NCBI GenBank assembly: GCA_029262195.1
Contig: JAJCZX010000030.1
Span: forward strand, 561,615-625,614
Length of the DNA stretch: 64,000 nucleotides
Origin: Gemmatimonadota bacterium
Lineage (GTDB): Bacteria; Gemmatimonadota; Gemmatimonadetes; Gemmatimonadales; GWC2-71-9
Direction: 5' to 3'
The notes beneath the pieces were generated by a model. It had not been told where the DNA came from. It made no database searches and was given only the letters and a program-made list of their open reading frames with translations. Below, piece by piece: positions 35,359 to 43,968 of the stretch (positions within the stretch are counted from its first letter, which is position 1; each line of letters starts with the position of its first letter). The translations under genes were made by a program, and so were the position numbers.

Positions 35359-35492
35359 GAATTTCTCCCGGTAAAAACGCCCGGTACCCCTGTGGCTACC
35401 GTCGTGTCGTCGGTCAACATAAAAAATCGCTCAACCAGTGATTCCTTGACGGCCTCGATTTCGGCCTTCGTATACTCATCGGACAGGTCCAT
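35355..35492 (-). CDS. Short 45-residue protein coupled to the NTF2-like gene
   Basis: ATG at 35492 is preceded by AAGGGG at good spacing. The frame ends TGA inside ATGA, the start of the NTF2-like gene. The peptide begins MDLSDEYTKAEIEAVKESLV and ends in VFTGRNS; the first half is an amphipathic acidic helix with no signal peptide. The strong ribosome site and the 4-bp overlap are the evidence that it is translated. It could be a real small protein or a leader that couples translation. No family recognised. Confidence 0.6.
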   Translation of the reverse strand: MDLSDEYTKAEIEAVKESLVERFFMLTDDTTVATGVPGVFTGRNS

Positions 35493-35708
35493 AACGACCC
35501 CTTTTGTACATCGCTAGTTGCCCGCAATATTGTCATTCCCTGGATTCTACGCCACTTCGGGAGATGGTTCAAAGGGCGTGCAACGATTCCATTAACCGAT
35601 GCATCTTTTATTATTACAGGGCCATCCGGCACAAATTACCAATTACATGTTTAAGAGAATAACAATCGGGCAACAACCGCTCTAAGCGAGGCTTTTGTGG
35701 GAACGACG

Positions 35709-36698
35709 ATGAATCACGATATTGAGGCAATTCAAGAGAAAATCCAACGGGAGAGTCAGTTTGTGGACCGGCTGGTTTCCGAGGTTGGACGGGTAATCGT
35801 AGGACAGGACTATATGGTCGAACGCCTTCTAATCGCCCTGCTGGCCGATGGGCACGTTCTTATGGAAGGTGTTCCCGGACTGGCAAAAACCCTGACGGTC
35901 CGAACTCTTGCCCGAGCGATCAACACCAATTTCCAACGCCTGCAGTTCACTCCTGACCTTCTTCCGGCCGACATCATCGGGACACTCATTTACGACCCGA
36001 AGGACCAGGAGTTCAAGACCAAAAAAGGTCCCATTTTTTCCAACATCATCCTGGCCGACGAGATCAACCGGTCGCCGGCCAAGGTGCAGTCTGCCCTGCT
36101 TGAAGCCATGCAGGAGCACACGGTGACGATCGGAGAGAATTCCTTCCCGCTGGACGATCCGTTTCTGGTTTTAGCAACTCAAAACCCGATCGAACAGGAG
36201 GGAACCTATCCCCTCCCTGAGGCGCAGGTCGACCGTTTTATGCTCAAGCTTTCAGTGGGCTACCCAACAGAAGAAGACGAACTGACGATCATGCGTCGCA
36301 TGTCGGCGGGCCCGGCTGCTGACGTCCAACCGGTCGTCGAACCCGAGGAGATCATCCAGGCCCGCAAGGCAACCGAGATGATCTACATGGATGCCCAGGT
36401 CGAGAAGTACATCGTGTCGCTGGTCTTTGCGACCCGTGACCCGAAGAAGTACGGAATTGACGAAATGGCTGATTTGATCTCCTATGGGGGTTCACCCAGA
36501 GCCACTATTTGTCTGGCCAAGACTGCCAGAGCCCATGCGTTCATGAAACGGCGCGGATACGTCACTCCCGAAGACGTACGGGCCATCGCGATGGACGTGT
36601 TGCGCCACCGGGTTATCGTCACCTACGAAGCCGAGGCCGAGGAGATCACATCCGAGCACGTTGTCCAGAAGGTTATCGACAACGTTGAGGTCCCTTAG
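35709..36698 (+). CDS. MoxR-family AAA+ ATPase
   Basis: A 329-residue chaperone-like ATPase. The Walker A motif is GVPGLAKT, Walker B is ILADEINR, sensor 1 is LATQNPIEQEGTYPLPEAQ, and an Arg-rich lid follows (SPRATICLAKTARA). MoxR proteins act with VWA-domain partners in metal insertion or envelope maturation. It is the first gene of the Bat operon. The start is ATG 35709 with GGGAA upstream; GTG 35697 would add four residues. Confidence 0.95.
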   Translation: MNHDIEAIQEKIQRESQFVDRLVSEVGRVIVGQDYMVERLLIALLADGHVLMEGVPGLAKTLTVRTLARAINTNFQRLQFTPDLLPADIIGTLIYDPKDQEFKTKKGPIFSNIILADEINRSPAKVQSALLEAMQEHTVTIGENSFPLDDPFLVLATQNPIEQEGTYPLPEAQVDRFMLKLSVGYPTEEDELTIMRRMSAGPAADVQPVVEPEEIIQARKATEMIYMDAQVEKYIVSLVFATRDPKKYGIDEMADLISYGGSPRATICLAKTARAHAFMKRRGYVTPEDVRAIAMDVLRHRVIVTYEAEAEEITSEHVVQKVIDNVEVP

Positions 36699-36742
36699 GT
36701 CTCTTTGGAACGGAAAATTGATAGCGACTTGAAGCTCCTACA

Positions 36743-37624
36743 ATGATTCCCAAGGAAATCCTCAAGAAGGTCAAACGAATAGAAATCTCGACCAGAGGAC
36801 TGGTAAACGAGATATTCTCCGGTGAATACCACTCGGTATTCAAGGGCCGCGGCATGAGCTTCGCCGAGGTCAGGGAATACCAGTACGGAGACGACATTCG
36901 ATCAATCGACTGGAACGTGACGGCCCGCACTGGCACACCCTTCATCAAGATCAACGAAGAAGAACGCGAACTAACGGTTATGCTAGTGGTGGACGTTAGC
37001 GCCTCCGGTAACTTCGGGACACGGGACCGGATGAAAGCCGAAGTTGCTGTAGAGATCTGCGCGCTGCTGGCATTCAGCGCCATCAAGAACAACGACAAAG
37101 TCGGCCTCATTATCTTCAGCGACAGAATCGAACAATTCGTGCCGCCCCGGAAAGGGCGCAAACATGTACTGAGGGTTCTGCGAGAACTCCTGTACCACAA
37201 ACCCGAAGGACGCGGCACCGACATCGCGGGAGCACTCGAATACCTGTCCCACGTCACCAAGCGCCGGGCAGTCGTTTTCCTCGTGTCTGATTTTCTTTCC
37301 CCCGACTACCAGAAAGAATTGTCGGTCGCGGGTCGCAGGCATGATGTGGTGGCCATCCGGATTGGAGATGACCGGGAGACCGAAATACCCCGCATCGGGC
37401 TGGTCGAGTTTGAGGATGCCGAAACAGGTGAGCAGCTGGTGGTCGACACATCCAGCCGGGAGTTCCAGAAAGCCTTCGCAGAGCTGACCGAAGCCCGCGA
37501 GTCTGCACGCGAAAGCCTCTTTCGGAAGACCAAAGTCGATGTCGTCGATGTAAAGGCTCACGAACAGTACGTTGAAGCCCTGATGAACTTTTTCAAGAAC
37601 AGGGCCCGGAGAATTCGGGCATGA
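36743..37624 (+). CDS. DUF58 domain protein (Bat operon)
   Basis: A 293-residue cytosolic protein of the DUF58 family, marked by GEYHSVFKGRGMSFAEVREYQYGDDIRSIDWNVTARTG (recognised in pieces: FKGRGMSF, YGDDIRSIDW). A VWA-like fold follows with the MIDAS sequence DVSASG at about residue 83. These proteins are the constant partners of MoxR. It lies 44 bp after moxR and overlaps the next gene by 4 bp. Confidence 0.93.
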   Translation: MIPKEILKKVKRIEISTRGLVNEIFSGEYHSVFKGRGMSFAEVREYQYGDDIRSIDWNVTARTGTPFIKINEEERELTVMLVVDVSASGNFGTRDRMKAEVAVEICALLAFSAIKNNDKVGLIIFSDRIEQFVPPRKGRKHVLRVLRELLYHKPEGRGTDIAGALEYLSHVTKRRAVVFLVSDFLSPDYQKELSVAGRRHDVVAIRIGDDRETEIPRIGLVEFEDAETGEQLVVDTSSREFQKAFAELTEARESARESLFRKTKVDVVDVKAHEQYVEALMNFFKNRARRIRA

Positions 37625-38550
37625 AGAAGCTCCTTCTGGCAGCTTTGGCGCTTTTGTTTCTCCCCTCAACCGGTGCATCCCAGGAGGGGCCGCTGCTCTC
37701 GGCATCGCTGGAGGCGCCCGATACCCTGCGCCTGGGCGACCGTATTTCGCTTACAATTTCAATTGACCACGATACGAATGACCAGGTCGTCTGGCCCGAC
37801 ACTCTGGATCTGGGTGTTTTTGAGCTACTCCATAATTCGGCCAGCGAAAGCCTGACAGGAGAGGGACGCAGAATTTCAAACGGGGAATTGGTTTTGGCAG
37901 CTTTCGAGTTGGGCGAGCTGGAAATTCCGGCCATACCGGTGCGCGTACTTCGAGCCGACGGAACCGAAGAAACTGTGTCCACAAACCCGATTGACCTGGT
38001 AATAGAATCAGCCGGACTCGATGAATCGGGAGACATTCGCACGATTAAGCCTCCGCTGGGGATCGCTCGAAACTGGTGGTTGCTGGCCCCATGGGTCCTA
38101 CTCGCTGCCGCGCTGATCGCCGCCGCCGTCTGGTCGTATTTGAGAATGCGCAACCGGAGGGAAACTGCACCCAAACCGAAAGTGCCGCCAACGCCAGCCC
38201 ACGTCATTGCACTTGAAGCGCTGGACCGCCTCGAACGATCGGATCTGCTGACCAAAGGCGAAACGAAGCAATTTCATATTGAAGTGTCTGAGATTGCTCG
38301 CGTCTACATTGAGGGTCGATGGGGGATCGACGCCATAGACATGACCACCTACGACGTACTTATCGAACTTGGTAAGGTGGACCTTCCGCAGGTAGACCTG
38401 GAGCGGCTCAGAGACCTGTTAAACCGCAGCGACCTCGTGAAGTTTGCGAAATTCCGCCCAACGGCAGAGAGATCGGCTGAGTTAATAGGTCTGACCCGTG
38501 AAGTCGTCGATTCCACACGCAAGCACGAAGATCAGGAGGTTGCAGCCTGA
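37621..38550 (+). CDS. BatD-like membrane protein, short form
   Basis: A 309-residue protein. A signal peptide (LAALALLFLPSTGAS) is followed by a beta-rich periplasmic domain like the N-terminal repeat of BatD (PDTLRLGDRISLTISI). A TM helix lies at about residues 156-175, then an alpha-helical cytosolic domain of about 130 residues (ALEALDRLERSDLLTKGETKQFHIEVSEIARVYIEGR in part). In many Bat operons this position carries a DUF4381-like gene. It overlaps DUF58 by 4 bp and batA by 1 bp (TGATG). Confidence 0.8.
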   Translation: MKKLLLAALALLFLPSTGASQEGPLLSASLEAPDTLRLGDRISLTISIDHDTNDQVVWPDTLDLGVFELLHNSASESLTGEGRRISNGELVLAAFELGELEIPAIPVRVLRADGTEETVSTNPIDLVIESAGLDESGDIRTIKPPLGIARNWWLLAPWVLLAAALIAAAVWSYLRMRNRRETAPKPKVPPTPAHVIALEALDRLERSDLLTKGETKQFHIEVSEIARVYIEGRWGIDAIDMTTYDVLIELGKVDLPQVDLERLRDLLNRSDLVKFAKFRPTAERSAELIGLTREVVDSTRKHEDQEVAA

Positions 38551-39542
38551 TGTTTCGTTTCGCCGACCCATATTTCTTCCTGTTGATGGCGGTCCTGCCC
38601 TTCATGGCCTACTGGTTCTGGTTGCGAAAGGGCAATCGTAGCAGCTCCGTCAGGTTTTCCGATGTGGCCCTGGTCGCGACAGCCTCCAGTCGTCGCAGAG
38701 CCCGACTCCGCCACGTATTGCCGCTACTCAGAATAGTTGCAGTTGCCGCGATGATCGTTGCCTTTGCCCGTCCCCAGACTGGAATAACCGGAGAAGAGGT
38801 CTTGACCGACGGTATTGACATCGTGATGGTCATGGACGTCTCCGGATCGATGCTGGCCGAGGACCTGGAGCCAAATCGACTGGAGGCCGCCAAAGTCGTG
38901 GCGGCGGAGTTCGTCCGAAACAGAGTCAACGACCGCGTCGGCCTCGTCATCTTCGCAGGTGAGGCGTACACGCAGGCACCGTTGACCCTGGATCACTCGA
39001 TCATCGAGTCCCTGCTGGGGGAACTGAATACCGAAATGATCGGAGTTCAGGGAACCGCGATCGGAATGGGAATCGCGACTGCCGTCAAACGCCTTGAGAG
39101 CAGCACGGCCAAGTCAAAAGTAATCGTTCTTGTGACCGACGGACGGAACAACCAGGGACAGATTGATCCTGTTACAGCGGCCCAGATGGCTCAAGCCCTG
39201 GGCATCAAGATTTACTCGGTGGGAGCCGGCGGGCACGGGATCGCACGAATCCCAATCAACGATCCGGTGTTCGGAAGACGGTACCAGAGCATCGAAGTCG
39301 ACATCGATGAGGAAACGCTCCAACAAACTGCTGAACTGACCAACGGCCGCTATTTTCGAGCAACGGACAGCGACAGCCTCGCCTCGGTGTACGCAGAAAT
39401 CGACGAGTTGGAAAAGACGGAGATCGAGGTCGTGAATTTCACCAGGTACGGAGAACTGTTCCACTATCCTTTAGGGGTGGGCTTGTTATTCCTCTTTCTC
39501 GAGCTGGCGCTCGGCAACACTGTTCTAAGAAAGGTCCCATAG
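38550..39542 (+). CDS. batA: VWA-domain membrane protein BatA
   Basis: A 330-residue inner-membrane protein with two N-terminal TM segments (about 5-22 and 58-72), a VWA domain with a complete MIDAS motif (VMDVSGSM, then the downstream Thr in QGTAIGMG and Asp in VTDGRNN), and a C-terminal TM (about 305-325). BatA and BatB are paralogous metal-dependent adhesion-type proteins of the aerotolerance operon. It shares one base with each neighbour gene, so translation is tightly coupled. Confidence 0.9.
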   Translation: MFRFADPYFFLLMAVLPFMAYWFWLRKGNRSSSVRFSDVALVATASSRRRARLRHVLPLLRIVAVAAMIVAFARPQTGITGEEVLTDGIDIVMVMDVSGSMLAEDLEPNRLEAAKVVAAEFVRNRVNDRVGLVIFAGEAYTQAPLTLDHSIIESLLGELNTEMIGVQGTAIGMGIATAVKRLESSTAKSKVIVLVTDGRNNQGQIDPVTAAQMAQALGIKIYSVGAGGHGIARIPINDPVFGRRYQSIEVDIDEETLQQTAELTNGRYFRATDSDSLASVYAEIDELEKTEIEVVNFTRYGELFHYPLGVGLLFLFLELALGNTVLRKVP

Positions 39543-40570
39543 TGTTTCGGTTTGCCGCGCAGGAATACCTGTTCAGTCTGCTACTGGTCCCTCTGGCAGC
39601 TGTTTTCGTGTGGTACGCCATCACCGCTCGGCGACGAGCACTTCGGCAACTGGGCAACCCCGAGATAATTGAGCGCCTCACAGCTTCCATAAATATGACG
39701 GGCCGTAAGATTCGCATCGGCCTGCTTTTCCCGACCCTAACATTCCTTGCGTTCGCGCTGGCACGGCCCCAGTTTGGTACGCGCCTGGAAACCCTTCAGC
39801 GCGAAGGACAGGACGTCGTGGTGGCAATAGATGTGTCAGCATCCATGCTTGCCGAGGATCTCACTCCCAACCGGCTTGAGAGGGCTAAGTTCGCCGTCAA
39901 TTCCCTGATCAACCGGCTCAACGGGGACCGGGTAGCTCTCGTGGCGTTTGCCGGTGAAGCGTTTGTCCAGAGTCCCCTCACCGTCGATTACGCCGCGGCA
40001 ACAATGTTTCTTTCGTCAATGTCTCCCGAAACTATTTCTGTACCCGGTACCAACCTTGCGAAAGCACTCGATGTCTCTCTCAACGCATTCGCAGCCGATG
40101 TTGAGCAACATCGGATCCTCATCCTCATAACCGATGGAGAGGATCACGAAGGAGACTTCCAGGAACAAATCGACCGTGCAACCGAAAAAGGTGTAACAGT
40201 GTTTACAGTGGGTATGGGGTCCACCGATGGCGTACCCATCCCCGCCTTCGACGGTAGCGGGAGACGTATAGGTTTTCGAAGGGATCGGGCCGGGAGTGTG
40301 GTCACTACTCGATTGGACGAGGAAACGCTGCGAACCATCGCCGAAGGAACCGGGGGGCGATATTTGAGAGCCGCTACCGGTAGCGACCTTGATCAGCTGG
40401 CAAGCGAAATCGACGAGATGGACGGGCGCCAATTTGAAGCTCGACAGATTACACAGTTCGACGAACAGTACCAAATTTTTCTGGGGATGGCGCTCTTCTT
40501 GTTGATCGCCGAAACGTTTATTCCCGAGAGAAAGAAAAACAAACAGGAATGGACCGGGAGGTTCAGTTGA
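39542..40570 (+). CDS. batB: VWA-domain membrane protein BatB
   Basis: A 342-residue paralogue of the preceding gene, with two N-terminal TM helices, MIDAS AIDVSASM at about residue 97, GTNLAKAL and ITDGEDHEGD, and a C-terminal TM (about 313-328). The GTG start overlaps the batA stop by 1 bp. The pair arose by duplication, as in other Bat operons. Confidence 0.9.
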   Translation: MFRFAAQEYLFSLLLVPLAAVFVWYAITARRRALRQLGNPEIIERLTASINMTGRKIRIGLLFPTLTFLAFALARPQFGTRLETLQREGQDVVVAIDVSASMLAEDLTPNRLERAKFAVNSLINRLNGDRVALVAFAGEAFVQSPLTVDYAAATMFLSSMSPETISVPGTNLAKALDVSLNAFAADVEQHRILILITDGEDHEGDFQEQIDRATEKGVTVFTVGMGSTDGVPIPAFDGSGRRIGFRRDRAGSVVTTRLDEETLRTIAEGTGGRYLRAATGSDLDQLASEIDEMDGRQFEARQITQFDEQYQIFLGMALFLLIAETFIPERKKNKQEWTGRFS

Positions 40571-41346
40571 AAATTCTGATAAGGCTGGCAATGCTAGGTT
40601 TAACACTGCCCGCCACGGCGTTCGCTCAGCGGGGACGAGCTGAAGTCGAAGACGGCAATCGCCTCTATACCGAGGGTGAATTTGAAGCGGCTCGAGCCCG
40701 TTATCTGGACGCGCTGCGGGAGGCACCGGAGGTCCCGCTGATACGATTCAACGAAGGCAATGCTCTCTACCAGACCGATGCATTCGAGGAAGCCTCCAAC
40801 TCGTATCTTGCCGCGATCGAATCTGAAGACCCTGCTCTGCAAGCTCAGGGTTGGTACAACATTGGCAATGCACTCTATCGTCAGGACCAGTTAGCTGAGA
40901 GTCTGGAGGCATTCAAACAGGCCTTGAAGCTCAACCCCGGTGACGCCGATGCTCGACACAACATGGAAGTAGTGTTGAACAAGATGCAGGAACAGGAAAA
41001 CCAGGAGCAGCAGGACGGCGAGGACGAGGACGAGGACGAGAACCAGGATCAAGAACAAAATCAAGACCAACAAAATCAGGAACAGAACCAGGATCAAGAC
41101 CAGGACCAGCAAAATCAAGATCAAGACGAACAGAACAGCGAGGACCAGCAGGACCAACAGGACCAGCAGGACCAACAGAACGAGGAGGAACAAGAACAGG
41201 ACCAACAGCAACAACAGGGTCCTCCCCCGGAAATGACCAGAGAAGAAGCCGAGCAGCTGTTGCAGGCAATTGAAGAAGACCCCAACGAAGTGCGGCGCCA
41301 ACAGCGTAGAGCCAGGGGGCGTGTCACGGTGGCAAAGGACTGGTAG
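40567..41346 (+). CDS. batC: TPR protein BatC with Gln/Asp-rich region
   Basis: A 259-residue exported protein. TTG 40567 is chosen because GGGAGG lies just upstream and because it starts a signal peptide (LIRLAMLGLTLPATAFAQ). Three TPR units cover about residues 28-135 (ARYLDALREAPEVPLIRFNEGNALY in part). About 80 residues of low complexity (41000-41220), almost only Gln, Asp, Glu and Asn, follow, then a basic tail. The acidic linker may bind cations or act as a spacer. It overlaps batB by 4 bp and shares one base with batD. Confidence 0.88.
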   Translation: MKILIRLAMLGLTLPATAFAQRGRAEVEDGNRLYTEGEFEAARARYLDALREAPEVPLIRFNEGNALYQTDAFEEASNSYLAAIESEDPALQAQGWYNIGNALYRQDQLAESLEAFKQALKLNPGDADARHNMEVVLNKMQEQENQEQQDGEDEDEDENQDQEQNQDQQNQEQNQDQDQDQQNQDQDEQNSEDQQDQQDQQDQQNEEEQEQDQQQQQGPPPEMTREEAEQLLQAIEEDPNEVRRQQRRARGRVTVAKDW

Positions 41347-43151
41347 TGAAGCGTTTCCTGATCGCCGCGTTTTTCACCATCGGCTTTTTTACCGCAGTCG
41401 ACCGTGCCTCCGCACAGGAAATTTCGGTGCGCTCGCATCTCGACCGGACCGAGGTTGGGGTTAACAGGGAGTTTACACTATCGGTGGTAATTGAAGGCGC
41501 CCAACGCGGCAACTACTCACCCGAATTGCCCGACATTAGCCGGTTCGCGCGATACCTGTCTACCTCAACCAATCAGAACATTCAGATGGTCAACGGCAGG
41601 GTCGACCAGAGCTACTCTATGAATTACCGGTTTCGAGCGAGTCAAATCGGTCGCTTTACTATCCCTGCTGTGACGGTAGAAGTAGAAGGCAAAGCGTATA
41701 CGACCGACCCGATCACCCTGACGGTTAGTGAACGCCCCCCGGCCCGCACCGCAGGACCCAACGGAGCCGGAGAGGACGGTGGCCTGGCCGAAGACGACAT
41801 CTTCCTGGAAACCACCACTGACCGGACTCAAGCGTTCACAGGACAACCTGTCATTGTCGAGTACCGCATTTTTACACGCGTCAACATCAACTCCTACACT
41901 ATCGCAGAACTGCCCGCTGCCTCGGGCTTCTGGGTCGAAGAATTCGACGTCTCCCAGGAGAGAACCGAAACGGTTGTTCGCGATGGGAAGGAATACACGA
42001 CGCTTGTCCTCCGCAAAGTGGCAGTTTTTCCAACTAACAGCGGGACGAAAACCCTCGAGCCAATGAACCTTGATGCAGAGGTACGCTTGAGGAGACGGGG
42101 AGGGCGAGATCCATTTGGCTTCAGCGGATCACTCCTGGGCCGCACCGAGCGGGTGCCAATAGCTTCCGAACCGGTGAACATCGAAGTACTTCCCCTCCCA
42201 ACTGACGGGAGGCCGGACGACTTCAGCGGTTTTGTCGGCAACCTCAGAGTGACTTCGTCGCTGGATCGCACCGAAGTAGAAACGAACGACGCCCTGACGT
42301 TTACGGTTCGCGTTACCGGCACCGGCAACCTGCGGACTTTGCCCGATCCCGAAATCGATTTTCCGTCCGATTTCGAAGTTTTCCCACCCGAGATCACGAG
42401 CAACACCGCTGACCAGGGAGACGTGATCGCTGGTACCAAGACGTACAGTTACGTTCTCATACCGCGGTCTCCGGGACAACCTGCTATTCCGGCGGTGGCC
42501 ATCAGTTATTTTGATCCCGCCAGGCGCGATTACAGACGCGCATCCAGCCGACCCTTCGATATAGAGGTAACCGGCGACGCTATTGGCGCACCGGTGGCAG
42601 CTGGTCGAGGCCGGGCTGCGATCCATCCTCTACGCGAAGATATCCGCTTCATTCAAATTGCCGACCCGCAGCTTCGCAGACGTGACGGCTCGCTGCTGGG
42701 TTCAAGCGTCTTCTGGGCAATTGTCCTCACGCCGTTGCTCGCGCTCGGTGGAGCTACCGGCGTTCGGCGCCACCGCAATCGGCTCAGCGGAGATGTCGCC
42801 TACGCGAGACAGAGAAGAGCCAACAAAAAGGCTCGCAAGAAATTCCAGGCTGCCCGCGCATTGTTGTCGGAAAACACACGCAAGGAATTTTATGCAGAGG
42901 TCGGAAAAGCACTGCAGGGTTTCCTGGGTGACAAACTCAATATCCCTGAAGCAGGTTTTATGAGCGACGAGGTTGGGAAACTCTTAACGGAACGCGGGGC
43001 TCCCACCAATGCCGTTCGGGAATTGGTCGAAATATTAGAAACATGTGACCGTCAACGGTTCGCCCCATCCCAGGCCAACCAGAGTGAGATGCAATCGTTC
43101 CTTTCACGAGCTGAGAATGCTATGACCTCTATTGGAGCAGCGCTGGGTTGA
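41346..43151 (+). CDS. batD: BatD protein
   Basis: A 601-residue exported membrane protein. It has a signal peptide and two or more tandem Ig-like beta domains (SHLDRTEVGVNREFTLSVVI and SSLDRTEVETNDALTFTVRV mark repeat starts near residues 30 and 302). A TM helix lies at about 455-475, followed by a cytosolic helical tail. The typical SYFDP and YSYVLIP segments of BatD are present. It starts GTG 41346, sharing a base with the batC stop. It is thought to scaffold the BatA/B complex in the periplasm. Confidence 0.9.
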   Translation: MKRFLIAAFFTIGFFTAVDRASAQEISVRSHLDRTEVGVNREFTLSVVIEGAQRGNYSPELPDISRFARYLSTSTNQNIQMVNGRVDQSYSMNYRFRASQIGRFTIPAVTVEVEGKAYTTDPITLTVSERPPARTAGPNGAGEDGGLAEDDIFLETTTDRTQAFTGQPVIVEYRIFTRVNINSYTIAELPAASGFWVEEFDVSQERTETVVRDGKEYTTLVLRKVAVFPTNSGTKTLEPMNLDAEVRLRRRGGRDPFGFSGSLLGRTERVPIASEPVNIEVLPLPTDGRPDDFSGFVGNLRVTSSLDRTEVETNDALTFTVRVTGTGNLRTLPDPEIDFPSDFEVFPPEITSNTADQGDVIAGTKTYSYVLIPRSPGQPAIPAVAISYFDPARRDYRRASSRPFDIEVTGDAIGAPVAAGRGRAAIHPLREDIRFIQIADPQLRRRDGSLLGSSVFWAIVLTPLLALGGATGVRRHRNRLSGDVAYARQRRANKKARKKFQAARALLSENTRKEFYAEVGKALQGFLGDKLNIPEAGFMSDEVGKLLTERGAPTNAVRELVEILETCDRQRFAPSQANQSEMQSFLSRAENAMTSIGAALG

Positions 43152-43906
43152 ACGTGCGGATCTTCGCTCTGGTAGTCACAGCCTCGGCGGTTCTCGCCCC
43201 CGGTTTACCTGCGTTAGCGCAGGAAGATTTTTTTGTATCCGGAAACGAGGCCTACCAACAGGGGGATTATGACACAGCACTCGAGAACTACTCCAGAATT
43301 GTCAATGCCGGATTCGAAAGTGCACCACTTTATTACAACATCGGGAATACCTATTTCAAACTCGGCGAACTTGGCCCTTCTATCCTGAACTTCGAACGCG
43401 CCGCTCGACTCGACCCTGGCAACGAAGACGTTCAGGCCAATCTCGATCTCGCCAGGTCACTGGCCACCGACGAAATTATACCGTTACCAGATTTCTTGCT
43501 CTTTCGTATTGTTTCCTGGTGGGTCCACCTGTTACCACTGTCGGTGCTTGGGGTCCTGACAGCTGCCGCGTACCTCGCCACCACCGGCGCGTTGGTCGGA
43601 GCAACACTCGGCGCCGCACCGAAGCTATTGGGAAGAACGGCCATTGCCACCGGGTTTGTAACCGCCGTTTTGTCGATTAACCTTTTCGCCATTCATTTTG
43701 GCTGGGGCAGCCGCGTCGAGGCCATTGTGATGGAAACAGAGGCACCTGTTTTTTCGGCCCCTTCCGAGGATTCGTCGTTGTTGGTTTTCAACGTTCACGA
43801 AGGAACGAAGGTTCGCATTGATGAACAAACGGGCCAGTGGATAGAAATCGTCCTCGAAGACGGTACCGTGGGCTGGATGAAAGCGGCGGCGACAGAGGTT
43901 ATCTGA
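43148..43906 (+). CDS. batE: BatE-like TPR/SH3 membrane protein
   Basis: A 252-residue exported protein. A signal peptide is followed by a TPR segment (about 27-105, GNEAYQQGDYDTALENYSRI), two TM helices (about 125-150 and 160-185) and a C-terminal bacterial SH3-like domain (about 190-252, ending GTVGWMKAAATEVI). This is the standard layout of BatE, the last gene of the aerotolerance operon. The TTG start overlaps the batD stop by 4 bp. Confidence 0.87.
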   Translation: MNVRIFALVVTASAVLAPGLPALAQEDFFVSGNEAYQQGDYDTALENYSRIVNAGFESAPLYYNIGNTYFKLGELGPSILNFERAARLDPGNEDVQANLDLARSLATDEIIPLPDFLLFRIVSWWVHLLPLSVLGVLTAAAYLATTGALVGATLGAAPKLLGRTAIATGFVTAVLSINLFAIHFGWGSRVEAIVMETEAPVFSAPSEDSSLLVFNVHEGTKVRIDEQTGQWIEIVLEDGTVGWMKAAATEVI

Positions 43907-43968
43907 CCCCGCGACCGGATTGGCCAAAAGCTACCGATCGCGCCCTTCCTGGTTATCCTTAGCTCCAA

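Noticed and set aside
36983..38255. Two long - strand frames across the Bat operon
   Set aside because: The + strand genes show clear DUF58 and BatD-like motifs and overlapping starts; the - strand frames are codon-bias shadows.
40891..41301. 136-codon Leu/Val-rich - strand frame that looks like a membrane protein
   Set aside because: It is the antisense reading of the Gln/Asp/Glu codon run in batC, which mechanically yields Leu/Val; not a gene.
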